Source: Microbacterium sp. MYb54
GTDB taxonomy: Bacteria; Actinomycetota; Actinomycetes; Actinomycetales; Microbacteriaceae
Assembly: GCF_002979515.1 (NCBI RefSeq)
Contig: NZ_PCPA01000002.1
Coordinates: 227,138 to 291,137 of the forward strand
Reading direction: 5' to 3'
Length of the DNA: 64,000 nucleotides
Part shown: piece after piece, positions 8,469-17,117 of the stretch
Numbering within the stretch: the stretch's first letter is position 1
How the letters are laid out: every line of letters starts with the position of its first letter
Program-made: the position numbers and the translations under genes
The notes under the pieces: model-generated
What the model saw: the letters and a program-made list of their open reading frames with translations, nothing else
The model's database searches: none
Told to the model about the DNA's origin: nothing

Positions 8469-9964
8469 GCGGCGGCCTCTTCGTCCATCGCGAGCGCCAG
8501 GATGTTCTCTTCGGTGGCCTCGGTGCGCGACAGCTCGCCACTGATGCGCCCACCCGCCATGACATAGATGCGGTCGGAGACGCCCAGAATCTCGGGGAGC
8601 TCGCTGGAGACGACGATCACGGCGACGCCCTCGTGGGCGAGGCGGTCGATGATCGCGTAGATCTCGGACTTCGCTCCGACGTCGATGCCACGGGTGGGCT
8701 CGTCGAGGAGGAGCAGCTTGGGCTTGGTCGCCAGCCAGCGCGCCAGCACCACCTTCTGCTGGTTGCCGCCGGAGAGCTTCCCGACGAGCTGGTCGGTGGA
8801 GGGTGTGCGGATGCGGAGCGCGTCCACGTACTCCTGCGCGAGGGCGCGCTCGGCGCGATCCTTCACGAAGATCCAGCGCGAGAGTTGGCGGAGCACGACG
8901 AGCGCCGCGTTGTCCCGCACCGAACGTTCGAGCAGCAGGGCCTCGGCCTTGCGCTCTTCCGGCGCGAATCCGATGCCGGCCCTGATGCTGTCGGCGGGCT
9001 GGCGGATGCGACGGCGCTTGCCCTGTACGCGGATCTCGCCCGCCTGCACGGCGAAGTCGCCCGCGATCGTCTTCATCAGCTCGCTGCGCCCCGCACCGAC
9101 CAGCCCCGCGATGCCCACCACCTCGCCCGCACGGACGGTGAGGGAGATGTCGCTGACGTACTGGTTGGAGACACCGGCGAGTTCGAGGACGACATCGCCG
9201 AGGGCTGCGGGCTCGCGGTGGAAGAACTGGGTGAGGTCGCGCCCCACCATCATCCGCACGAGTTCGTCGTGGTCGGTCTCGCCGACCAGCTTCGTGCCGA
9301 CGAACGCGCCGTCACGAAGGACGGTGATCCGGTCGGCGAGCTGGAAGATCTCGCCCATCCGGTGCGAGACGTAGGCGATCGCGACGCCCTCGCTCTGCAG
9401 CTTCTTGATCAGCGCGAACAGCAGCGACACCTCCTCGTCACCGAGGGAGGATGTGGGTTCGTCGAAGCACATGATCTTCGGGCGGGTGATCACCGCGCGC
9501 ATGATCTCCACGATCTGCCGCTGTGCCGGCGAGAGCTCCGATCCGAGCGTCTCCGCCTTGATCACACGATGGAAGCCCCAGCGGGTCAGCTCTTCGCGCG
9601 CCCGCTTCAGCACGTCGCCACGACGATACGCGAGACCGCCGAGAGCTCCGACGTAGATGTTCTCGGCGACCGACACCCAGGGAATGATCTCCGGTTCCTG
9701 CGCGATGACGCGCAGACCGGCAGCACGCGCATCGGCCGGATCCGAGAAGTGCACGGCTTCCCCGTCGATGCGCAGCTCGCCCTCATCGGGGCGGTAATCC
9801 CCGTTGAGGATCTTGAGGAGGGTCGACTTGCCCGCCCCGTTCTCGCCCATCAGCGCGGTGACCTCACCCGCGCGCAGTTCCAGCTCGACGCCGCGGAGGG
9901 CCCGCACGACGCCGAAGTTCTTCGCGACACCCACGGCCTGCAAAACGATCGACTCTTCCGACAC
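8465..9964 (-). CDS. Sugar ABC transporter ATPase, two-domain (RbsA/AraG family)
   Basis: A 499-residue fused double ATPase of the CUT2 class. The N-terminal half has Walker A GENGAGKST, an LSPAQRQIVEI signature and Walker B IMCFDEPTSSL. The C-terminal half has a degenerate Walker A (GLVGAGRSE), LSGGNQQKV and LLLLDEPTRGIDVG. The degenerate second P-loop is normal for this family. The start is GTG. A strong hairpin lies between this gene and the binding-protein gene upstream. Confidence 0.92.
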   Translation of the reverse strand: MSEESIVLQAVGVAKNFGVVRALRGVELELRAGEVTALMGENGAGKSTLLKILNGDYRPDEGELRIDGEAVHFSDPADARAAGLRVIAQEPEIIPWVSVAENIYVGALGGLAYRRGDVLKRAREELTRWGFHRVIKAETLGSELSPAQRQIVEIMRAVITRPKIMCFDEPTSSLGDEEVSLLFALIKKLQSEGVAIAYVSHRMGEIFQLADRITVLRDGAFVGTKLVGETDHDELVRMMVGRDLTQFFHREPAALGDVVLELAGVSNQYVSDISLTVRAGEVVGIAGLVGAGRSELMKTIAGDFAVQAGEIRVQGKRRRIRQPADSIRAGIGFAPEERKAEALLLERSVRDNAALVVLRQLSRWIFVKDRAERALAQEYVDALRIRTPSTDQLVGKLSGGNQQKVVLARWLATKPKLLLLDEPTRGIDVGAKSEIYAIIDRLAHEGVAVIVVSSELPEILGVSDRIYVMAGGRISGELSRTEATEENILALAMDEEAAA

Positions 9965-9997
9965 TTCCTCATCACCTTTCTGTCGTCACGGTCATGA

Positions 9998-10028
9998 CGT
10001 GGGGGCGACCCGTCGGATCGCCCCCACG
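9998..10028. other. Intercistronic 11-bp perfect hairpin
   Basis: CGTGGGGGCGA (9998-10008) pairs fully with TCGCCCCCACG (10018-10028). It sits between the binding-protein gene and the ATPase gene. On the leftward transcript it is not followed by a T run. It is therefore more likely a partial terminator or an mRNA-stabilising hairpin that raises binding-protein levels over the membrane parts. Confidence 0.65.
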
Positions 10029-10039
10029 TGTTCAGACGA

Positions 10040-11077
10040 TCAGGTGCAGACCACGCCCTTCGCCTCCCAGTTGCTCGCGTCGACGATCTCCGTGTTCGCG
10101 ACCGTCTTGGGAGGAAGCTCGGTGCCGTCGCGCAGCAGCGCGATCATCGAGCCGACGGCAGCCTTGCCGACCTCGACGCCGGAGATGAACAGCGCCGACT
10201 TGTTGCCGGTCTCCTGTCCGGCGTTCCAGTCCTTGCAGGTCAGGTAGGCGCCGAGTCCGACGCCGGCGATGTCGGTGGATGCGACGCCCGAGTTCTGCAG
10301 CGCCGTCACGACGCCGGTCTCGTTCTCGTCGTTGCAGCCCCAGACGACCCAGTGCTTGACGCCGGCGTTCGCCGTGATCACGGCTCCGGCCTTGTCCTGG
10401 GCGTCGGTGGCCGAGTTGTCGGTGCCGATGTCGATGACCTCCGGACCGTCGGGGACGGCGTCGGCGAAGGCGGACGCGGCACCCTCGACGCGCTCGACGC
10501 AGTTCGGCTGGTCCTGACGGTAGGCCGAGAGGATGCGGGTGTCGGCGGCCGTCCATCCGGCCTCCTGGTACAGACGCGCGGCTTCGGCGCCGACCTTCTC
10601 GCCCATCGATGTGCCGTCGAACCCGGTGAACGCGGCGGCGACCCCGGCAGCGTCCTCGATCGGGTCGTCGGCCGCCATGATCGGGATGCCGGCCTCGTTC
10701 GCGAGCTGGATCACCTGCGGGCCGATCTTGCCGTCGGGGACGACGATGATGATGCCGTCGACCTGCTGTGCGATCGCGGCCTCGACCTCGGAGATGGCCT
10801 TGTTGGCATCGGTGCCGAGATCGACGACGTTGACCGTGACGTCGCCGGCGTCCTTCGCCGCGTCCTTCGCGCCGGTGGCTTCGTCGATGAAGTACTGCTG
10901 GTCGCCCTGCTTCTGCAACAGGGCGATCGTGAGAGTGCCGTCCTTCGTGCCGCCCGATTCTGCGGGTCCAGCTGTCTCCTGGCCGGAGGAACAGGCGGCG
11001 AGTGCCGCGATGGTGAGTGCCGTGACCCCGACGGCGGCGAGCCGGAACCAAGTGGGGCGAGCTGCATGCTGCTTCAT
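10040..11077 (-). CDS. Sugar ABC transporter substrate-binding lipoprotein (AraF-like)
   Basis: A 345-residue periplasmic-binding-protein type 1 lipoprotein. The signal peptide ends in the lipobox LAAC (about residue 29), followed by a Gly/Thr-rich linker. The core resembles E. coli AraF as I recall it: QQVDGIIIVVPDGKIG, GIPIMAADDPIED and especially VKHWVVWGCNDENETGVVTAL, which parallels the AraF block VKHWLIVGMND. This points to L-arabinose or a related sugar. It is transcribed leftward with ATPase and permease and is divergent from the sugar-acid dehydratase gene. Confidence 0.88.
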   Translation of the reverse strand: MKQHAARPTWFRLAAVGVTALTIAALAACSSGQETAGPAESGGTKDGTLTIALLQKQGDQQYFIDEATGAKDAAKDAGDVTVNVVDLGTDANKAISEVEAAIAQQVDGIIIVVPDGKIGPQVIQLANEAGIPIMAADDPIEDAAGVAAAFTGFDGTSMGEKVGAEAARLYQEAGWTAADTRILSAYRQDQPNCVERVEGAASAFADAVPDGPEVIDIGTDNSATDAQDKAGAVITANAGVKHWVVWGCNDENETGVVTALQNSGVASTDIAGVGLGAYLTCKDWNAGQETGNKSALFISGVEVGKAAVGSMIALLRDGTELPPKTVANTEIVDASNWEAKGVVCT

Positions 11078-11148
11078 CAGCGATCCTTATCTTCTTCGAT
11101 ACTCCGGCGACTGTGCCGAGGGATGTGATCCGCTCTCGGGCGGGTAAA

Positions 11149-11191
11149 CATATAATATGCCTAATCAACGACAACGCAACGAATGTTGCGT
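11149..11191. promoter_or_regulatory. Two palindromes in the SBP/dehydratase divergent promoter
   Basis: CATATAATATG (11149-11159) is a perfect 11-base palindrome in an AT-rich patch and contains a TATAAT for rightward reading. ACGCAAC-GAAT-GTTGCGT (11174-11191) is a perfect inverted repeat with 7-base arms. Both lie between the divergent transport and dehydratase genes and are good operator candidates. No regulator gene adjoins them, so the cognate protein is unknown. Confidence 0.55.
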
Positions 11192-11278
11192 ATTCGAGAT
11201 TCGAGATGGTGCCAGGCAGACGCCAGCACCCCGGCATCGATCGATGGAGAACGACGTGCGGCCGAGACGAGACACAGC

Positions 11279-13015
11279 ATGAGCGCCGAGAACGTCGGAC
11301 GCAGCCCCCTGCGCTCTCGCGCCTGGCTGGGCGAGAGCGGCAAGAACGGCTTCATCGCCCGCCATCACCTCCGCCAGTCCGGGCTCTCCGGACGACAGTT
11401 CGACGGTCGCCCTGTCATCGGCATCGCGAACACGTGGTCCGAGCTCACGCCCTGCAACATCCACCTGAAGGGGCTCGCCGACGCCGCCCGCCGCGGCATC
11501 CAGCAGGCCGGCGGCACGGCACTCGAGTTTCCCGTCCTCTCCCTCGGCGAACCGTTCATGCGCCCCTCGTCGATGATCTACCGCAACATGATGGCGATGG
11601 AGCTCGAAGAGCTCTGCCGCGCGAACCCCCTCGACGCCGTCGTGGTCCTCACCGGCTGCGACAAGACGACCCCGGCAGCCCTGATGGCGCTCGCGAGCGT
11701 CGACATCCCCTCGATCGTCCTGACCGGCGGCCCGATGCTGAACGGCCGGTTCCGCGGACGCCCGGTCGGCAGCGGCACCGACATCTGGCGGATGACCGAG
11801 GCGCTGCGTGCCGGGGAGGTGACGCAGGAGGAGTTCACCGAGTTCGAGAGCTGCCTGAATCGCTCGGCCGGCCACTGCATGACCATGGGCACGGCCTCGA
11901 CGATGGCGAGCATCACCGAGGCGCTGGGGATGCAGCTGCCGGGTGGAGCCGCCCTTCCCGCCGTCGACTCGCGTCGGCTCGTCCTCGCCGAGGACACCGG
12001 AGCCCGTGCCGTCGAACTCGCACTCGAAGGCCTGCGTCCCTCGACGATCATGACCCGGGAGGCGATCGAGAACGCCCTCGTCGTGAACGCCGCCTGCGGT
12101 GGATCGACGAACGCCGTGCTGCACCTGCTGGCCATCGCCGGACGACTCGGAGTGCCGCTCTCGCTCGACGACATCGACGAGTTCAGCCGTGCCATCCCGC
12201 TGCTGGTCGACCTGATGCCGAGCGGGCGATTCCTGATGGAGGAGTTCGCGTACGCCGGCGGAGTCCCCGCGTTGATGAAGGAGCTGGGCGACCTGCTCCA
12301 CACCGGCGCCCCCTCGGTGACGGGTCGGACTCTGGGCGAGAACGTCGCCTCAGCCCGCAATGACGACCCCGAGGTCATCCGTCCGCTGTCGAACCCGGCG
12401 CAGCCCGCGGGATCGGGCACCGCCGTGCTGCGGGGCAACCTCGCCCCCGACGGCGCCGTGATCAAGGTGAGCGCCGCCGAGCCGCACCTTCTCGACCACA
12501 CGGGCCCTGCCCTCGTCTTCGACGACCTCGAGTCCTACCTCGCCGTGGCGGGAGACCCCGACCTCGACGTCACCGCCGACACCGTGCTCGTCGTGCGCGG
12601 CTGCGGCCCCCGCGGCTACCCCGGCATGCCCGAGGTCGGCAACCTTCCCCTCCCGAAGAAGCTGCTCGACCAGGGAGTGCGTGATCTCGTGCGGATCTCG
12701 GATGCGCGCATGAGCGGCACGGCCTACGGCGCGTGCGTGCTGCACGTCGCGCCCGAGTCGGCAGCCGGCGGCCCGCTCGCGCTGATCCGCACCGGAGACC
12801 TCGTGCGGCTGGACGTCGCAGCGAGATCGCTCGACATGCTCGTCGACCACGCCGAACTCGATCGGCGGCGTGCCGAGCTGCCGGCACCGGTGGTCGCGAG
12901 CACACGCGGCTGGACCCGGCTCTACACCGACCACGTGCTGCAGGCCGATCAGGGCGTCGACCTCGACTTCCTCGTCGGCTCCAGCGGCGACGAGCCCGCA
13001 CGCAGCCCGTTCTGA
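11279..13015 (+). CDS. IlvD/Edd-family sugar-acid dehydratase (L-arabonate/D-xylonate type)
   Basis: A 578-residue Fe-S dehydratase. Likely cluster cysteines are C59 (LTPCNIHL), C127 (TGCDKTTPA) and C200 (GHCMTMGTASTMA). Further family blocks are NAACGGSTNAVLHL and RISDARMSGTAYG. The length and the C-terminal GWTRLYTDHV block fit the pentonate/hexonate dehydratases more than IlvD itself. The ATG at 11279 starts MSAENVGRSPLRSRAWLGE; longer starts would run into the operator region. With the downstream DHDPS-fold enzyme and the AraF-like importer it suggests L-arabonate to 2-keto-3-deoxy-L-arabonate. A sugar-acid specificity is firm, the exact acid is not. Confidence 0.85.
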   Translation: MSAENVGRSPLRSRAWLGESGKNGFIARHHLRQSGLSGRQFDGRPVIGIANTWSELTPCNIHLKGLADAARRGIQQAGGTALEFPVLSLGEPFMRPSSMIYRNMMAMELEELCRANPLDAVVVLTGCDKTTPAALMALASVDIPSIVLTGGPMLNGRFRGRPVGSGTDIWRMTEALRAGEVTQEEFTEFESCLNRSAGHCMTMGTASTMASITEALGMQLPGGAALPAVDSRRLVLAEDTGARAVELALEGLRPSTIMTREAIENALVVNAACGGSTNAVLHLLAIAGRLGVPLSLDDIDEFSRAIPLLVDLMPSGRFLMEEFAYAGGVPALMKELGDLLHTGAPSVTGRTLGENVASARNDDPEVIRPLSNPAQPAGSGTAVLRGNLAPDGAVIKVSAAEPHLLDHTGPALVFDDLESYLAVAGDPDLDVTADTVLVVRGCGPRGYPGMPEVGNLPLPKKLLDQGVRDLVRISDARMSGTAYGACVLHVAPESAAGGPLALIRTGDLVRLDVAARSLDMLVDHAELDRRRAELPAPVVASTRGWTRLYTDHVLQADQGVDLDFLVGSSGDEPARSPF

Positions 13016-13038
13016 CCTCACCCAAGGAGTCGATCCCC

Positions 13039-13983
13039 GTGCCCAGCACCCCCATCCGCATCCACGGCGTCTGCCCCGTCGTGGAGACACCGTTCACCGC
13101 CGAGGGGCACATCGACGTGGCGGCGTTCCGCGGCCTCGTGCGATCCCTCGCCGATGCGGGCGTGCAGAGCGTGATGTATCCCGGCTTCGCGAGCGAGTTC
13201 TACAAGCTGACCGACCTCGAGCGCGATGAGCTCACCGCAGCACTCCTCGACGAGGCGCACCGGCACGGCATCGTCGTGGTGGTCTCGGTGCCCGACCACG
13301 CCACAGTGGTCGCGGTGGAGCGTGCGCGCCGGGCCGTCGAGCAGGGCGCCGACATGATCAACATCCTCCCCCCTCACGCCCAGGGGCCGAGCGGTGTCGC
13401 CGTGCGCACGCACATCCGCGCCGTGCTCGACGCGATCGGCTCGACCCCCGCGATCCTCCAGTACGCACCGGCGCAGACCGGCACGGCACTGGACGCATCG
13501 ATCATCGCCGAGCTGGCAGCGGCGAACCCGAACCTCGCGCAGGTCAAGGTCGAATCCGTCCCGCCAGGGCAGCTCATCTCGGCCCTTCGCGAAGCGGCGC
13601 CCGCGCTCTCGTGCGTCGTCGGCTACGCGGGGGTGCAGCTCATCGACGCCCTGCGCCGTGGGGCCGTCGGCGTGCAGCCCGGCTCATCGTTCCCCGAGAT
13701 CTACCTCGCCATCTGGCAGGCCTGGAGTCGGGGCGACCAGGAGCAGGCGGCCGCCATCCACGCGCGGCTCCTCCCCTACATCTCCTACTGGATGCAGTCG
13801 GTCGAGCTGATCATCGCGGCCGAGAAGGAGATCTCCGCGCGCCGCGGCATCCTGCCCACCGCGACCTGTCGCGCTCCCGCCCGCGAGCTCGATGCCGAGG
13901 AGCACGAGATGATCACCCGCTTCCTCGCCGCATTCGACGATCTCCTCCGGCCTACCTCGAAGGCGATTAGCATTCAAGGATGA
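13039..13983 (+). CDS. DHDPS-family enzyme, probable 2-keto-3-deoxy-sugar-acid dehydratase
   Basis: A 314-residue class I aldolase-fold enzyme. The GTG start is preceded by AAGGAG nine bases upstream. The catalytic Tyr is in ILQYAPAQT (Y142) and the Schiff-base Lys in AQVKVES (K170). The usual G[ST]TGE loop reads PGFASEF (48-54), so the family motif is altered although its final Glu remains. Adjacent to the dehydratase it may dehydrate 2-keto-3-deoxy-L-arabonate to 2-oxoglutarate semialdehyde, or act as a retro-aldolase. It overlaps the S4 gene by four bases. Confidence 0.78.
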   Translation: MPSTPIRIHGVCPVVETPFTAEGHIDVAAFRGLVRSLADAGVQSVMYPGFASEFYKLTDLERDELTAALLDEAHRHGIVVVVSVPDHATVVAVERARRAVEQGADMINILPPHAQGPSGVAVRTHIRAVLDAIGSTPAILQYAPAQTGTALDASIIAELAAANPNLAQVKVESVPPGQLISALREAAPALSCVVGYAGVQLIDALRRGAVGVQPGSSFPEIYLAIWQAWSRGDQEQAAAIHARLLPYISYWMQSVELIIAAEKEISARRGILPTATCRAPARELDAEEHEMITRFLAAFDDLLRPTSKAISIQG

Positions 13984-14207
13984 CGAACACCGATCCGATC
14001 GACGACATCTCCATCGGCGGCGAGGTGATCCGCCTCGGACAGTTCCTGAAGTTCGCCGGCCTCCTCGACTCGGGCGGCAACGCCAAAGAGGTCATCATCG
14101 ACGGATACGTGACCGTCAACGACGAGGTCGACCGCCGCCGCGGACGCCAGCTGCACGACGGCGACCTGGTGTCGTTCGAGGGGCGCACGGTTCGCGTCCG
14201 CCCCTGA
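13980..14207 (+). CDS. S4-domain RNA-binding protein (YbcJ/RlbA-like)
   Basis: A 75-residue protein that is one S4 RNA-binding domain: IRLGQFLKFAGLLDSGGNAKEVIIDGYVTVNDEVDRRRGRQLHDGDLV. This is the small single-domain form found widely in bacteria, close in size to E. coli YbcJ. It starts inside the stop of the preceding dehydratase gene (ATGA), but a link to sugar metabolism is not implied. The role is probably ribosome or RNA related. Confidence 0.85.
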   Translation: MTNTDPIDDISIGGEVIRLGQFLKFAGLLDSGGNAKEVIIDGYVTVNDEVDRRRGRQLHDGDLVSFEGRTVRVRP

Positions 14208-14284
14208 CGCCTCACCTCCTCTGACACCACGCGGCCTTCGAGTCGCGACTCCGAGCGCGCCATGGGCGTGGGGGCACGAGTGAC

Positions 14285-14299
14285 CGTCCAGTCCATGTT
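14285..14299. promoter_or_regulatory. Shared 15-bp element upstream of ferredoxin-P450 operon
   Basis: The 15-mer CGTCCAGTCCATGTT is present here, about 80 bases before the ferredoxin start. It recurs exactly and in the same orientation at 17994-18008, ahead of the aldo/keto reductase operon. An AraC-family gene lies between the two operons. It is a strong candidate activator site. Confidence 0.65.
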
Positions 14300-14379
14300 C
14301 TGACGGCGCTGAGCATAGGAATCACGGGCTTCAGCGACTTGAATCGACCGTATTGCCCCGAGCGTACAGAGGAGTACCG

Positions 14380-14574
14380 ATGAGCATTGTGGTCCAATCA
14401 GACGCCTGCGTCGGTGCCGGTCAGTGCGCCCTGGTCGCACCCGACGTGTTCGATCAGGACGACGACGGCATCGTCGTGCTCCTCGACGCCGACCCCGAGG
14501 GCGCGCAGCGCGATGCCGCCGTGCGCGCAGCCCGCCTGTGCCCTGCCCGCGCGATCACCGTGGCCTCGCGATGA
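14380..14574 (+). CDS. [3Fe-4S] ferredoxin of P450 electron-transfer type
   Basis: A 64-residue ferredoxin with C10, C16 and C54 in the pattern CVGAGQC...LCP, the spacing of the 3Fe-4S ferredoxins that feed actinobacterial cytochromes P450. An acidic middle (DQDDDGIVVLLDADPEG) is suited to docking. ATG 14380 follows AGAGGAG. The stop overlaps the reductase start (ATGA). It should shuttle electrons from the reductase to the P450 encoded next. Confidence 0.92.
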   Translation: MSIVVQSDACVGAGQCALVAPDVFDQDDDGIVVLLDADPEGAQRDAAVRAARLCPARAITVASR

Positions 14575-15749
14575 TCCCTCCGAGGGTCGTCGTCGTCGGG
14601 GCGTCGATCGGCGGATTGACCGCATCCGAGACGCTGCGCCAAGAAGGCTTCGACGGCGAGATCCTCATCCTGGGCGACGAGTCGCACCTCCCGTACACCC
14701 GCCCACCGCTGTCGAAGCAGATCCTGCTGGGCGACTGGGAGGCCGAGCAGGCAGCGATCCGCACGACAGCGGAACTCGACGACCTCGAGGTCCAGGTACG
14801 CACCGGATGCACCGCGACCGGGCTCGACCTCGATGCGCGCACCGTGCAGACCACGCAGGGCGCCGTGCCTTTCGACGAGCTCATCATCGCGACGGGCACA
14901 GAACCCCGCCAGCATCCGCTCCTGCCGTGGGCGCCGACGCTGCGGACGATGGATGACGCGCTGCGCCTGCGCGACCGCGTCCGCACCGCCGCGCGCATCG
15001 CGGTCGTCGGCACCGGCATCCTCGGGTCGGAGATCGCCAGCGCTGCCCGTGCACACGATGCCGAGACGCTGCTGATCGGGCGCTCGGGCTCTCTCGGGTT
15101 CGGGGGCGTCGGCACGCAGCTCACGGATGAACTCGCCCGACTCCATGAGGACAACGGCGTCGAGCTCGCCCTGAGCACCGACATCGCCTCTTCCATGCCG
15201 CTGCCCGACGGGGGGTCCGAGATCACCCTCGGCGACGGCACGGTGCACCGCGTCGATCTCGCCGTCGCCATGATCGGCGGTACGCCCCGCACCGGATGGC
15301 TCGCCTCGTCCGGGCTGTCCGTCGCCGACGGGATCGCGTGCGACAGCGACGGCATCGCCGCACCGGGGATCTCGGCTGTCGGCGACGTCGCCGCCTGGGC
15401 CGACCCCGAGACCGGACGACATGTAAGGGTCGAGCACCAGAGCAATGCGATCGAGCAGGCTGTCGCGGTCGCCATGCGCCTCGCCAACGGCACGCCGGCC
15501 GCGCGCCCTGTCCCGCTGTTCTGGTCCGAGATCCACCACACCCGCATCCATGCGTACGGCTGGTTCGATCCCCGGCGTCCCTTCGTGGAGCTGACAGCGG
15601 ATGCCGGGGCGCGCGGCACCGTGTACGGCAGCCGCGACGACCATGGTCGCGTACACGGCGTGGTCGGCTGGAACGCCTCCCCGCGCGACTTCCGCACCGC
15701 TCGCGCCGCGGTTCTCCGCTCCCTTCCCACCCTCATCTCGCAACCCTGA
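14571..15749 (+). CDS. FAD-dependent ferredoxin reductase
   Basis: A 392-residue NAD(P)H:ferredoxin reductase of the putidaredoxin-reductase/rhodocoxin-reductase type. The FAD motif is VVVGASIGGLTASETLR (about 6-22) and PYTRPPLSKQ follows. The NAD(P) motif is IAVVGTGILGSEIAS (about 143-157), and GDVAAW marks the flavin end. The C-terminal domain carries the FWSEIHHTRIHAYGW block typical of this family. It lies between ferredoxin and P450 genes and completes a class I redox chain. Confidence 0.92.
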   Translation: MIPPRVVVVGASIGGLTASETLRQEGFDGEILILGDESHLPYTRPPLSKQILLGDWEAEQAAIRTTAELDDLEVQVRTGCTATGLDLDARTVQTTQGAVPFDELIIATGTEPRQHPLLPWAPTLRTMDDALRLRDRVRTAARIAVVGTGILGSEIASAARAHDAETLLIGRSGSLGFGGVGTQLTDELARLHEDNGVELALSTDIASSMPLPDGGSEITLGDGTVHRVDLAVAMIGGTPRTGWLASSGLSVADGIACDSDGIAAPGISAVGDVAAWADPETGRHVRVEHQSNAIEQAVAVAMRLANGTPAARPVPLFWSEIHHTRIHAYGWFDPRRPFVELTADAGARGTVYGSRDDHGRVHGVVGWNASPRDFRTARAAVLRSLPTLISQP

Positions 15750-15761
15750 AGGAGTCGGTCG

Positions 15762-17003
15762 ATGACGATCCCCGCCCAGTGCCCTTTCCACGCCCGCTCG
15801 CTCCCCGGTGACGGCACCCCGCTCACACCCTCGCCGCAGCTCGCGGAATGGCGGGATCAGGGCGCCCTCGTCGCTCTGGACTTCCAGGACGGACACGAGG
15901 GCCTGGTCGCCACCCACTACGAGGCCGCGATCAGCGTGCTGCAAGACCCTCGGTTCAGCATGCGGCCGGGACGGATGCCGGTCGGCCCGGGTGACTCCGC
16001 TCACGGCGGCGACGCGGAAAGCGCGGCCGTGCCACTGGAAGCCGCCGGCGCGCTCGACGAATCCGGGCAGCGCTCCGACGACCTCAACCTGTTGAACCTC
16101 GACGGCGAAGAGCATTCGAAGCTGCGCCGCGCCGTCACCGGACGCTTCTCGGTGCGCCAGGCACGCGGACGCGAACCGTGGATCCGCGAGATGATCGCCG
16201 AGCAGATCGAGCAGCTGAAGGCGAAGGGACCGGTCGTCGACCTGTGGCGCGACTACGCGCAGCCCATCTCGGCGCGCACGCACTGCCACGTGATCGGTAT
16301 CCCCGACCACCACTACCCCCGTTTCGTCGAGCTGTTCGTCGAGGAGTCGACCGCGCAGCAGAAGTACGACTTCATCCGGGCACTCCTCGAGGAGCGTCGG
16401 GAGACCCCTGGCGAAGACGTCATCACCGACCTGCTGGGCAACGCCGACCTCGACCGGGTCGAGATCGAGGGACTGCTCCGACTGCTGATGGGCGCCGGCC
16501 GCGACTCGGTCGCCTACCTCATCGCCACGGCATCCGTCGCCCTGCTCACCGACCCCGCACAGTTGGCCGTGCTCCGCGACGATCCCGAGAAGATCCGTGC
16601 CGCCGTGGAGGAGTTCATGCGCGTCGGGGCGATGTTCGTGACGCTGTTCGCCCGGACCGCGACGGAGGACGTCGTGATCGAGGGGATCCCGGTTGCCGCC
16701 GGCACGTCGGTCGCGGTGTCTCCGGTCGCCGCCAACCGCGACCCCGCTCGGTGGGAGCGGCCGGAGGAGTTCGACGTCACCCGCGACGCTTTCGGGCATC
16801 TCGGCTTCGGCTACGGCATCCACGGCTGCATCGGTCAACAGGTGGCTCGGGTGGAGATCCGCGAGGCGATCACCGCCCTCGTGGAGAGCTTCCCCGACCT
16901 CACGCTCGTCGAGGCCGAGCAGCTCACCCCGCAGCCGTTCGCGCATCCGGTCGCGGTGTACGAGGCCGGAACCGTGAGCGTTCGCCTCGACGGGCGCGGG
17001 TAG
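15762..17003 (+). CDS. Cytochrome P450
   Basis: A 413-residue soluble bacterial P450. The heme-binding loop is HLGFGYGIHGCIGQQ with axial C356, and the K-helix is EEFMR (E284-R287). The I-helix is MGAGRDSVAYL (243-252), where the usual AGxDTT is AGRDSV, a Ser-Val in place of the Thr-Thr pair. The ribosome site GAAGGAG overlaps the reductase stop region, so it belongs to the same operon. The substrate is unknown. Its embedding among sugar and sugar-acid genes raises the possibility of O-demethylation of a methylated sugar, as known for 6-O-methylgalactose in marine Bacteroidetes, but terpenoid or aromatic substrates are equally possible. Confidence 0.93.
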   Translation: MTIPAQCPFHARSLPGDGTPLTPSPQLAEWRDQGALVALDFQDGHEGLVATHYEAAISVLQDPRFSMRPGRMPVGPGDSAHGGDAESAAVPLEAAGALDESGQRSDDLNLLNLDGEEHSKLRRAVTGRFSVRQARGREPWIREMIAEQIEQLKAKGPVVDLWRDYAQPISARTHCHVIGIPDHHYPRFVELFVEESTAQQKYDFIRALLEERRETPGEDVITDLLGNADLDRVEIEGLLRLLMGAGRDSVAYLIATASVALLTDPAQLAVLRDDPEKIRAAVEEFMRVGAMFVTLFARTATEDVVIEGIPVAAGTSVAVSPVAANRDPARWERPEEFDVTRDAFGHLGFGYGIHGCIGQQVARVEIREAITALVESFPDLTLVEAEQLTPQPFAHPVAVYEAGTVSVRLDGRG

Positions 17004-17117
17004 CCGGCGGAACGTGCTCGTCGCGGCACCTCGCGGACTGCCATCATCGAAGGAGCATGACCGCTCCGCCCGTGCGACGCACGAGGCATGGTTCGCCGGA
17101 TGATCAGGGAGGCAGCG

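Noticed and set aside
9064..9140. Second Walker A of the AraG-like ATPase looked broken (GLVGAGRSE).
   Set aside because: The degenerate second P-loop is normal in RbsA-type double ATPases; the same form is seen in the rhamnose-type ATPase.
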